This document shows positions 46,482 to 53,860 of a stretch of DNA of 55,639 nt, in pieces. The stretch's first letter is position 1, and every line of letters begins with the position of its first letter. Source of the stretch: Myxococcaceae bacterium (GTDB taxonomy: Bacteria > Myxococcota > Myxococcia > Myxococcales > Myxococcaceae); NCBI GenBank assembly GCA_019694575.1, contig JAIBBR010000014.1, positions 1 to 55,639 of the forward strand, written 5' to 3'. Made by a program: the position numbers and the translations under genes. The notes under the pieces were generated by a model that worked only from the letters and a program-made list of their open reading frames with translations, had not been told where the DNA came from and did no database searches.

Positions 46482-46802
46482 ATGGGAATGCTCAAATTCG
46501 AAGTGCCGCACACGTTGCCGGTCGATGAAGCAAAAAAGCGTGTCGAGGCGTTGCTCTCAGCGTGGAACCGCAAGTACGGCGTCAAAGCCGCGTGGACAGG
46601 TGAGACGGCCAAGCTCGAAGGCGCCGCAATGGGCGTCAGCGTCAACGGCCACCTTACGGTGTTGGCGGGCAAGGTTTCGGGTGAGTCGACCGACCCCGGC
46701 ATGTTGTTGCGCGGCCAGGCACAAAAGTACCTGACGCGTAAGTTTGGTGAGTACTTAGACCCCGCCAAGTCGCTCGATGCCGTGAGCAAGGCCGATACTT
46801 AA
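46482..46802 (+). CDS. Polyhydroxyalkanoate-system (PHA_gran_rgn) small protein
   Basis: A 106-residue protein. LKFEVPHTLPVDEAKKRVEALLSAW, YGVKAAWTG and LRGQAQKYLTRKFGEYLD fit the PHA_gran_rgn (polyhydroxyalkanoic acid system) family, small soluble proteins found near PHA genes and of unclear role. No PHA synthase is nearby. ATG 46482 or 46488 (MLKFEVP) could be the start. The recognition is moderate. Confidence 0.75.
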   Translation: MGMLKFEVPHTLPVDEAKKRVEALLSAWNRKYGVKAAWTGETAKLEGAAMGVSVNGHLTVLAGKVSGESTDPGMLLRGQAQKYLTRKFGEYLDPAKSLDAVSKADT

Positions 46803-46812
46803 ACTGTCGCTC

Positions 46813-48462
46813 GTGAAACGCGCTGCGCGCACGAAAGCCGTGATTGTATGCGCCATGTGCGTGACGGCGTGCATGCGCGGAATCATCGGCGAGTGGCCAG
46901 GGGCCGACGCAGGCATGGTCGAACCCGCCACTGAAGCGCTTGACGCAGGCCCGTTTGTCGCTGAGAGCCAACGCTTCGTCTATGTGCTGAACGAAACCGA
47001 GTTTTGGGCTTCTCCACCGCACGGTGCGGTAACCAACGTTCCCTGGCGTGACGCGGCGCGCGCGTACTTCGCGGCCGTCGACGCAGGTTTTCGCTTCTCG
47101 GTGATCAACGGCCTGACCTGGAACACCGTGGGCCCAGCCAACAGCGGCACCGAGTGGAGCGTCGACGCGGCGTGGGGCACTGTCTCGGCGCGCCAAGACG
47201 CGGTCAATGCCTCGACCGCGCGACAGCATGTGTTGTCGCTCGACATCGAAGGCAGCGTGGTGCCCCGTGGGTCGCACAGCCAACGAGCCGCACCTGGGTA
47301 TGCAGAAAATCTCGCGGCAATTACCTCGGTGGTCACGCGCTTCTCTAAGCGCTATGGCGCCCATGCCGACGGCGGCGTTCCGTTGGGTTTCTACTCGGCC
47401 GGCACCGGTAACTCTTATTACTTTGGCGAATCGCAGCTACGCGCGTACCGGAGCGCCAATTACCCCACCGGTTATGCCTTCGATGGCAGAGAATTTACGA
47501 CGCCCTGGCGCTGGGCCAACGTGGTGCTGGCTTTCAGCGGCCGGTACGTCGCCTCATCGGGCGGGCCAGAAATGCAAACCTACGCGCCGTACGGCAGTGC
47601 GCCCACTTACCCAGCTGCGCTGGGCACTTTTGTGCGTGAGTTTGCCCAAGACTGGCTGTTCGCCGCTTATGACTTACCCGAGTGGCAACCGCTGTTGCGC
47701 GCGCAAGACGTGCTGGCCCCAGCGTATTACGCGTACACGGGCTTTCCCGATGTAGAAACGAACGCCGCTACCCGCGCTGACGCTGGCGAGACCGCGGGGC
47801 TGGGAGGAGAAAGCGCGTACCATTACGCTTCAAGCAAGCATCTGGCCCGGTGGATAGCCGCGCAGAACGACCATTCACGCCAGTTCATTCCCTACGTGTC
47901 TTCTCTAATTTACGGCGCGCGGTACGCGATCGCTCCGGGCGATTCTCGACCTGCGGACGCAGGCGATTTTTGGGACATCGACGACTGGTGGGCCTCAGCC
48001 GGCAGCATGTGGCTAAACCAGAGCAACACGTACGTGACCTCGGGCCAAGTGCGCGTGCCCTTTTCTACCTTCATCAACATGCTTGAAGCGATGCAGCGCG
48101 GCTCGGCAGCCGGCGGCCACCCACTCGATGGCATTTATTTTTGGGAGCCGTATGGCTGGGCACTCGGCAATGCGCGCATCTATGTGGCCAATGGCCGCAC
48201 GCAGCCTGCCCTGGCCGAGTTTCTCGTCGCGCTCTGGCGCATCGTGATGACTGAATGGGCGTTGCCCTTGCCTGACGATGCGCAATGGTTAGCGCCTATT
48301 TTCGGAGGCACGTACGATCGCCACAACGTATTCGGTGCACTCGCCCGCAAACCACTCGACACGTGGACACTAAGCGACGTCGATGAAGCCATCGCTCTGA
48401 TCTGGAAAGTGCGCGTTCAGGCCTATCTCGAAGCCGCGCGCTCAGTATTTGAACCGCGGTAA
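46813..48462 (+). CDS. Large lipoprotein, possible glycoside-hydrolase-like fold
   Basis: A 549-residue protein starting with GTG 46813. The basic signal peptide (MKRAARTKAVIVCAMCVTAC) ends in a lipobox. The mature part is rich in Trp, Tyr and Asp: VLSLDIEGSVVPRG, VPLGFYSAGTGNSYYFG, WRWANVVLAFSG, WDIDDWWASAGSMWLN and GIYFWEPYGWALG. Acidic residues at strand ends and the aromatic pattern suggest a TIM-barrel glycan-active enzyme, but no catalytic pair can be assigned. It is 10 nt after the preceding gene, so it may be cotranscribed. Family not recognised. Confidence 0.6.
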   Translation: MKRAARTKAVIVCAMCVTACMRGIIGEWPGADAGMVEPATEALDAGPFVAESQRFVYVLNETEFWASPPHGAVTNVPWRDAARAYFAAVDAGFRFSVINGLTWNTVGPANSGTEWSVDAAWGTVSARQDAVNASTARQHVLSLDIEGSVVPRGSHSQRAAPGYAENLAAITSVVTRFSKRYGAHADGGVPLGFYSAGTGNSYYFGESQLRAYRSANYPTGYAFDGREFTTPWRWANVVLAFSGRYVASSGGPEMQTYAPYGSAPTYPAALGTFVREFAQDWLFAAYDLPEWQPLLRAQDVLAPAYYAYTGFPDVETNAATRADAGETAGLGGESAYHYASSKHLARWIAAQNDHSRQFIPYVSSLIYGARYAIAPGDSRPADAGDFWDIDDWWASAGSMWLNQSNTYVTSGQVRVPFSTFINMLEAMQRGSAAGGHPLDGIYFWEPYGWALGNARIYVANGRTQPALAEFLVALWRIVMTEWALPLPDDAQWLAPIFGGTYDRHNVFGALARKPLDTWTLSDVDEAIALIWKVRVQAYLEAARSVFEPR

Positions 48463-48468
48463 TGCGCT

Positions 48469-50577
48469 CTATTCGGTAGCCGCGAGCACAGACTCCACGA
48501 ACTGGTCCATCGTCTGCGGCACTTTCCCCTGCGGCGTGGCCGAGGCTTTCACCTTTTCAGAGCTGATAGACAGTTCAGTTATTTCGGCGCCTGCCAACCG
48601 CTTCAGCGCCAGCAACGCAGCGCGAATGTCACGGCTCGAGCGCTCGGCCAACAACTGCAGCATCGGGGCCCAATCTTCCACCTGCATTCCGCGAAGCGCG
48701 GTGATCTGCTCACTCATCACCTGCGCCGTTTTATCGGCGTCGATGTCTTCCCACAGATCGCGGCCGGGAAACTCTTGCGCATATTGAATCGACGCGTTGA
48801 CACGCAGCGTGGCTTCGTCTTGACGACCCGTTTCAGGCGTCAAATAGCGGCGCCGGAAGTAAGCGAACCGCTCGGGGTTTTCGAAGGCCGGGCCAAGCGA
48901 TTTTTGACCGTTGATTTCCATGTGTGCCGCCGCGTTGGCGAGGCGAATGTCTTCAGGGCTTCGCTGCAGCAGCCGCTCGATGTGACTCGTGGTCAGTACA
49001 GCTTGCAGCTCGGTTTTCGTCTTACCGAGGTTGGTGCCTTTTTGCATCGCTGGCAGGGCCAAGTCGGTGTCCATTGCTCTGGCAAAACGGGCGGCTTCGT
49101 CGACTTCGAACGCAGTGAACCTCGGGTCGCTGACAGCCAGGCTGATCGCCACCGCGCGTTCGGCCGGCTCGCCGTCATGAATCAGCTCACCGGCGCGAAT
49201 CTCGACTTGGCGCTCTTCGTCGAGAAAAAAGCGAGGCAAAATACCTTCGACGCTCTTGCTAAAGCCGGCTTGAGCCATCGTGGTTTTCTTTCCTTTTTGC
49301 TCGACTGTACCGGTGCCGCTCGTTTTGTGGCTCGACACCGAGAGCATGTTGAAACGCCCGAATCGAATGCCGCGTGAACGCGCGCGATCTTGCGTGCTGG
49401 TTTCGGCGCGCACACCCCGGCCGGTGTTTTTCAAGAACTCCACCGCGTCACTTGGGCTGGCCTTCAACAAAAAGTCGTACGCTGCGACATCTTCTGGGCG
49501 ATTGAGGTCGAGCACCACTGCCCCCAACGCTTGGTCGGTCATGGTGATTGAACGCTGGCGACTGACGTCAACCTGCAGGCGTTTTTCGATCTCCTTCACC
49601 AACGTCTTCTGACCGAGCTCTTCGCTTTTCTTGGCCAGCTCGGCCTTGCGCCCTTCGAGCGACGGCAAAAAATCAGTCAGCAAAGTGTCGTCAGAGTCAA
49701 CGATGTGCACGCGACCTTGCGCACCCACCGAAACCGATGCCGCCTTCTGATCGCTTTTACCAATGCGCACATAGACTTTGCCGTCTTCGAGCACCTTCAC
49801 ATTCTTCGTATAGATGTCGGAGTTGCTACCTGACACCCCAGCACCGTAGGCCACCGATGCAGTGACGTGCGGGCCACCCACGCTCTGCGAACGACCAATG
49901 GAAGCGCTGAGGTTTTCGTTCAGCATGCCGCGAAAGAAAAATTCGCTGCCTGGCGCAGGCTTGAGCGATTGTAAGCCTTCGGCAGTCACCGGCACCGCCA
50001 TACCCTTGATCTGCAGCTTGACGTCTTCAGTGCCGTCTTTCACTCCGGCTGGTTTGTCGTGAACCATTAGCGCGCTCACTTCGACGCTGCCTCCCAAACC
50101 AAAGGTGGCGCGCGTGCCGAGGGGAATCGCGCCTGACGCGCCAACCATCGCCGTGGTCTTCACCCATAACGAGTTGGGGTGAGTTTCGGCATATTCGCGA
50201 CGACGGCGATCAGGCGCCACCAACGCGTCGTAGCCTTTGGTGTCACGCACGCCAACCTGCTCGGTCAACTTCAGGGTGCCCCTGGCAAGACCGAACGAAA
50301 TGCTCTTGTCGAAGCCGTGCTCTTTGCCAGCCTCGTCGAAGGCAAGGTTGAGCACCTTTTCTTTGCCAATGTCGAGCAGGTTTTTGCTTTCAACCACCGT
50401 GACCGAGACGTCGCTAGGCGCAGCCGGGCCAGACTGCAGCTCCCAAGTGCCGTTGTCGGCGATGACCCGAGTCGACCCGTCATTTCCCTTGGGGTTTTCC
50501 GCTCGATGAGGGGCGGGCGGGCCGATGAGCTGCGGTCCAGGGCTCGGAGGCGGTTTGGGGCCGGTGCGGGTAACCAT
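48469..50577 (-). CDS. Large protein of unknown function
   Basis: About 702 residues from ATG 50577 (MVTRTGPKPPPSPGP), chosen because AAGGACG precedes it. The Pro-rich N-terminus (1-35) is followed by a beta-rich region with Gly/Ser repeats (GASGAIPLGTRATFGLGGSV, VGGPHVTASVAYGAGVSGSN, AASVSVGAQGRVHIVDSDD) suggesting a beta-barrel or sandwich, then a helical C-terminus (about 430-700) with RSPEDIRLANAAAHMEI and AERSSRDIRAALLALKRLA. No signal peptide or TM segment. The layout (sticky beta domain plus helical tail) recalls secreted effectors, but this is inference. Convergent with the lipoprotein gene. Confidence 0.6.
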   Translation of the reverse strand: MVTRTGPKPPPSPGPQLIGPPAPHRAENPKGNDGSTRVIADNGTWELQSGPAAPSDVSVTVVESKNLLDIGKEKVLNLAFDEAGKEHGFDKSISFGLARGTLKLTEQVGVRDTKGYDALVAPDRRRREYAETHPNSLWVKTTAMVGASGAIPLGTRATFGLGGSVEVSALMVHDKPAGVKDGTEDVKLQIKGMAVPVTAEGLQSLKPAPGSEFFFRGMLNENLSASIGRSQSVGGPHVTASVAYGAGVSGSNSDIYTKNVKVLEDGKVYVRIGKSDQKAASVSVGAQGRVHIVDSDDTLLTDFLPSLEGRKAELAKKSEELGQKTLVKEIEKRLQVDVSRQRSITMTDQALGAVVLDLNRPEDVAAYDFLLKASPSDAVEFLKNTGRGVRAETSTQDRARSRGIRFGRFNMLSVSSHKTSGTGTVEQKGKKTTMAQAGFSKSVEGILPRFFLDEERQVEIRAGELIHDGEPAERAVAISLAVSDPRFTAFEVDEAARFARAMDTDLALPAMQKGTNLGKTKTELQAVLTTSHIERLLQRSPEDIRLANAAAHMEINGQKSLGPAFENPERFAYFRRRYLTPETGRQDEATLRVNASIQYAQEFPGRDLWEDIDADKTAQVMSEQITALRGMQVEDWAPMLQLLAERSSRDIRAALLALKRLAGAEITELSISSEKVKASATPQGKVPQTMDQFVESVLAATE

Positions 50578-50822
50578 GCGTTCGTCCTTCGACTGAAAGT
50601 GGGGAGATTCACGCAAAGGCTAATGCAGGCGCCGGGGGCCTTCGCAATGCGCTCGACCCACCTCCAAAGAGCTGAGAATGACGGTACAGGTTCGCTGGCT
50701 AAGGGCTCAAAACGCAACGAGAAGCAAGCCTTGAAAACACCTTCAGCGGGAACTGCTGCAATGAAGTAGCAGCTACGCAACCAGGTTACCCGTGCGCCGA
50801 TAACGCAAAAGGAGGAAGCACC

Positions 50823-51065
50823 GTGGGAATTGGCATCGGCAAGTATCGTTCGTTCCGTAAGCCTTTTGCGGCTGGGGCACTTGGCAGGCCACCGGTGACA
50901 CCCAAGGCACCTACGATCAAAGCGGTGCATGTGAGCGAGGCGCCGGCTGAAAGCGCTCCGTTTCCCTTTGAAAAGAAGAACTACGTCGCGGCGCACAAGA
51001 ACCCGGTGATCAACTACCTGCTGAACATCGCGTGGAGCATTTTTCCTCCCATGCCGATCATCTAG
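50823..51065 (+). CDS. Small protein of unknown function
   Basis: An 80-residue protein from GTG 50823, with a near-perfect ribosome site (AAAAGGAGGAAGCACC) that strongly supports translation. It starts MGIGIGKYRSFRKPF, has a Pro-rich middle and a hydrophobic C-terminus (NPVINYLLNIAWSIFPPMPII) that could be a membrane or pore-binding tail. Not recognised. It is divergent from the 702-residue gene across about 245 bp, so the two may be co-regulated. Confidence 0.6.
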   Translation: MGIGIGKYRSFRKPFAAGALGRPPVTPKAPTIKAVHVSEAPAESAPFPFEKKNYVAAHKNPVINYLLNIAWSIFPPMPII

Positions 51066-51146
51066 AGCGTGTTCAAGGCTGAGCGTTCATAGCGCCCCTG
51101 TAACTTCGAATAGCTTGGCGGGTGTGTGGCCGAACGGAGAGCGCGC

Positions 51147-52310
51147 ATGAAACAGGTCGTGCCGGCACTTTTGATCTCGATGGTGGCGGCGGCCGAGCCC
51201 CAATTCGGCATCGCGTCAAAATACGTTCGCGACCAAGGGCTCGACCAAGACCCAAGCGTAATCTTCTCTGAACGATTCGAAGCAGGCACCACCAACGACG
51301 TGCGCCAACGCTGGGGCTTCGGTCGGTTGCCCAACGTGACTTTTTCGAGCGATGTGCCGACTGCTTCGGCGGGCACGCGATCAATGCGAGCGGCAGGTGA
51401 TAACGATCTGTTTACCCAGTTCGCTCCTGCTGGCAAGCCTGGCTACAACCGTGTGTATGTGCGCTGGTACACCAAGCTCGACAGCGCAACGTGCGACTCG
51501 ATTCATCACTGGCCCTGGCTCGGAGGTTACGACCCTCCGCAGTCGTCTCCCTGGCCGCGCGCGGGAGAAGACCCAGCGATTGAAGATCGCAACGGGCTCA
51601 ATACGGCGGGGCGCTTCTCGACGGGCTTCGAAGCATATCGCCGACCCGAGTGGGAACCGGGCTGGTTTTGGGACTGGTACACCTATTGGCCCGAAATGCG
51701 CGCGCACGACGACGGGCGGTGGTGGGGTAACGGGTTCACCACCACGGGCTGGCACCTGCCCTCGACGCAAAAGTGGAACAACTTCGACCGTTGGTACTCG
51801 ACAGAGATCATGGTGAAGCTGAACGACTTCGTCGACGGGCACGGCGTTGAAAATGGTGAGCAGGCCGTGTGGCTCGACGGCGAGCTCATTTCATCTGTGG
51901 GCTCAGAGCCGAGCACGCAGCTGCGTGGCAACTGGGAGCTCGCCAGTTTCATTCAGAGGCGCGATGGCGGAGTGCTCCCCGGTATTCGCTGGCGCACCAC
52001 CCGGCCTGATCTGATGATCAACTACTTTTGGCTCGAGCACTATGTGAACACCGATACCGGCCAAGACTGTGTCGGTTGGTACGACGATGTGGTGATTGCA
52101 ACCGAGTACATCGGGCCGATGGTTGAGTTAAAGATTTTCCCCGACGCGGGAACGACACCCGACGCCGGTGCTGCTTCGCAAAAGCCAAAGGAAAATTCAG
52201 CCCCGGTCAACTTAGGTTGCGGCTGCAGCCAGGGCTCAGCTGGGTATGCCGCGCTTTCGATGCTCACTGCGTGGTTTCACCGACGCTTTCGTCAGGTTTT
52301 TCGCTGGTAA
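51147..52310 (+). CDS. Secreted jelly-roll (polysaccharide-lyase-like) protein with MYXO-CTERM-like tail
   Basis: About 387 residues starting MKQVVPALLISMVAAAE (signal peptide; GGAGAG upstream). The body (FSERFEAG, YVRWYTKL, GYNRVY, VWLDGELI, INYFWLEHYVN and DCVGWYDDVVIATEYIGP) has the concanavalin-like pattern of family 14/20-type alginate lyases or DUF-type glycan-binding proteins. A DAGTTPDAGAA linker leads to GCGCSQGSAG, a short hydrophobic segment and HRRFR, the order of a MYXO-CTERM surface-sorting signal. Its 3' end overlaps the convergent gene by 47 nt. Confidence 0.7.
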   Translation: MKQVVPALLISMVAAAEPQFGIASKYVRDQGLDQDPSVIFSERFEAGTTNDVRQRWGFGRLPNVTFSSDVPTASAGTRSMRAAGDNDLFTQFAPAGKPGYNRVYVRWYTKLDSATCDSIHHWPWLGGYDPPQSSPWPRAGEDPAIEDRNGLNTAGRFSTGFEAYRRPEWEPGWFWDWYTYWPEMRAHDDGRWWGNGFTTTGWHLPSTQKWNNFDRWYSTEIMVKLNDFVDGHGVENGEQAVWLDGELISSVGSEPSTQLRGNWELASFIQRRDGGVLPGIRWRTTRPDLMINYFWLEHYVNTDTGQDCVGWYDDVVIATEYIGPMVELKIFPDAGTTPDAGAASQKPKENSAPVNLGCGCSQGSAGYAALSMLTAWFHRRFRQVFRW

Positions 52311-52926
52311 CGAGCGGCTTCAAATACAAAAAACCGACGTAAGCGAACACGATGAGCTGCCCCCCCCCTGTGCTCAACCCGCTCGCGACGGCGCCTACTG
52401 AAATCACCAAGCTCAACACGGTACGCAAGAGAGCAAACAGCCGTACGTTTTTTGCGCTGACCAGCGACAATTCGGGAGCTGTAAAGCGCCGCCAAATGAG
52501 AAAATCGACGATCGCAGCGCCGAAGACCCCGATTGGGAGACCTGCTTTTTGCGACACACCCAAGGCAATGGTGATTAGCCCGCTCAACAGACTGATCACT
52601 GACGCAACTTGATAAGCCTTGATATTTGAAATCGTGACTCGCGTTTTTTCAGTGGAGGCTACTTCGCGCTCAGGCTCAACAGCCGCATCACGCTCCTCGA
52701 TAGAACTTGCCTTGAAGGCCGCGAGCAGTTGACGTGCTTCAGCCTCCTGAACTTTTGACACTTCGAGAATAAAGGCGTTTCCCGGCGCGCCGAGCATGCC
52801 GCCGATCTCGTGGGTAGAACGAATGAAGACTTCGATACCGCCCGTCTCCATGAACTCGGCGACACGCTCCGCATGCACGAAGTCATCGGCTTCTATCAAC
52901 TTCACAAGGAGTTCGGCGTCATTCAT
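52264..52926 (-). CDS. DUF2007-like membrane protein
   Basis: A 220-residue protein. The first 75 residues (MNDAELLVKLIEADDFVHAE, VFIRSTHEIGGMLGA and EAEARQLLAAFKAS) match the DUF2007/signal-transducing small domain, often found upstream of membrane segments. About four hydrophobic helices follow (VASVISLLSGLITIALGVS, IGVFGAAIVDFLIW, LFALLRTVLSLVISVGAVAS and LIVFAYVGFLYLKPL). It converges on and overlaps the lyase-like gene. Function unknown. Confidence 0.75.
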   Translation of the reverse strand: MNDAELLVKLIEADDFVHAERVAEFMETGGIEVFIRSTHEIGGMLGAPGNAFILEVSKVQEAEARQLLAAFKASSIEERDAAVEPEREVASTEKTRVTISNIKAYQVASVISLLSGLITIALGVSQKAGLPIGVFGAAIVDFLIWRRFTAPELSLVSAKNVRLFALLRTVLSLVISVGAVASGLSTGGGQLIVFAYVGFLYLKPLVTSEKPDESVGETTQ

Positions 52927-53040
52927 GCTCGTGGCTCTCGCACAGACCTAAGACGCAGGCGACGCGTCGTCGTTGCACGCTCGGCCGCAGCCGCGTTGAC
53001 ATCACAGGTCCTACTGGCAAGCCAAGGCCTCTTGCTCCCC

Positions 53041-53082
53041 AAAAACAAAACCCCGGAGTCGATGGATTTCTCCAACAACTCC
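53041..53082 (-). terminator. Rho-independent terminator on the minus strand
   Basis: Read on the minus strand: GGAGTTG, 14-nt loop, CGACTCC, then GGGGTTTTGTTTTT. It lies just downstream of the 65-residue ORF at 53120-53317 and would end a transcript of the small-ORF group. Confidence 0.6.
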
Positions 53083-53119
53083 CAGGCTCTTAATTGGTAC
53101 CAACATTTGACGGGCACGG

Positions 53120-53317
53120 CTACTCCATCTGGCCTTCGGCCACGGCCTTGGCGATGGCCTCCTTCAGCAGGCCATCCCGACGCTGTTGAAGCCATGCATT
53201 CATGCCGGTCAGTCGTTGCTGAGCTTGCTCTACGCTCCGAAAACCCAAACCCAGGTCCACAGGGTCACCGTCCTCCAAATCGATAGTCACCTTGAAAAAC
53301 TCCTGGTCCAACATCAC
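53120..53317 (-). CDS. Small unknown protein
   Basis: A 65-residue protein (GTG 53317 or ATG 53314): MLDQEFFKVTIDLEDGDPVD, then a helical region with EQAQQRLTGMNAWLQQRRDG and KEAIAKAVAEGQME. Third-codon GC (about two thirds) and balanced composition support real coding over the opposite frame. No ribosome site is clear, and the same frame is open upstream (YREHRAETAFPRRF, AGLNLHRSV), so this could be the tail of a damaged longer gene. A terminator follows. Function unknown. Confidence 0.5.
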   Translation of the reverse strand: MMLDQEFFKVTIDLEDGDPVDLGLGFRSVEQAQQRLTGMNAWLQQRRDGLLKEAIAKAVAEGQME

Positions 53318-53334
53318 CGAGCGATGAAGATTGA

Positions 53335-53466
53335 GCCCGGCTACACGCTGGAGCGGAAATCGAAAACGGCGTGGGAAAGCGGTCTCCGCTCGATGCTCGC
53401 GGTAAGAACGCCTTCATGTGCTTGCAGTCGGATTTTGGAGACATCGCCATTGAGTGGACCAGGTGA
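53335..53466 (+). pseudogene. Coding-like fragment without start, plus strand
   Basis: A plus-strand frame open from 53335 to the stop at 53464-53466 reads like a protein C-terminus (AEIENGVGKRSPLDARG, then KNAFMCLQSDFGDIAIEWTR) with about two thirds G/C at third positions. It lacks a start, and a stop lies just upstream. It may be the tail of a broken gene. It overlaps the minus-strand ORF 53341-53487; both cannot easily be real. Confidence 0.3.
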
Positions 53467-53487
53467 GCGTGGCTTGCCTATGGGCAT
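53341..53487 (-). CDS. Possible 48-residue ORF overlapping the TnpA-like gene
   Basis: MPIGKPRSPGPLNGDVSKIR continues to HAVFDFRSSV. Its ATG at 53487 overlaps the last 10 nt of the TnpA-like gene, so translational coupling is possible, but the GAGG before the ATG is too close for a good ribosome site, and a coding-like frame runs on the other strand. Treated as doubtful. Confidence 0.3.
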   Translation of the reverse strand: MPIGKPRSPGPLNGDVSKIRLQAHEGVLTASIERRPLSHAVFDFRSSV

Positions 53488-53768
53488 GCCTCATCAAGAA
53501 GCCAACGTTGCCATGCTGGTGGTGGTTTGTGTGCACCTGACCGAAGGGCGTCGATCATGGTCTGAAGCTCATCGATCACCACCTGGGCCTTGGCGATCAT
53601 CTCAGCTGGTGACGCTGTTTTGGGCTCGAACCGGCGTTGCCAGTCCCTCAGGGTACGAACGCTAAGGCCACGTTCCTGGCAGAACTGCTTCTGAGTCACG
53701 CCTTCAAGGCGCAGACGTTTCCACTCACCGAGAATCGCCAGAATTTCGGTGTTTCTCTTGGTCGCCAT
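53478..53768 (-). CDS. TnpA-like helix-turn-helix protein (IS66-type accessory or related)
   Basis: A 96-residue protein from ATG 53768, with GGAGGTG 6 nt upstream. ILGEWKRLRLEGVTQKQFCQ followed by ERGLSVRTLRDWQRRF is the helix-turn-helix of IS66-type TnpA/IS3-type OrfA proteins; a helical tail (AEMIAKAQVVIDELQTMIDA) follows. No TnpB or DDE transposase gene is visible and no terminal inverted repeats were found, so this is a remnant or a domesticated regulator. The frame extends upstream with an unlikely Arg-rich sequence. Confidence 0.7.
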   Translation of the reverse strand: MATKRNTEILAILGEWKRLRLEGVTQKQFCQERGLSVRTLRDWQRRFEPKTASPAEMIAKAQVVIDELQTMIDALRSGAHKPPPAWQRWLLDEACP

Positions 53769-53860
53769 GGGTGGCACCTCCATGCTGTCACCCAGTAGAT
53801 TGTGTCTGCGATTACCCTTCAACGCGGTCGGCGGGATGGTGAGCTGGTGCCCAACCTGGG

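Noticed and set aside
52923-53195. 90-residue minus-strand ORF
   Set aside because: Arg-rich composition, no ribosome site, and it crosses the predicted terminator and overlaps the start of the DUF2007-like gene region; judged a shadow frame.
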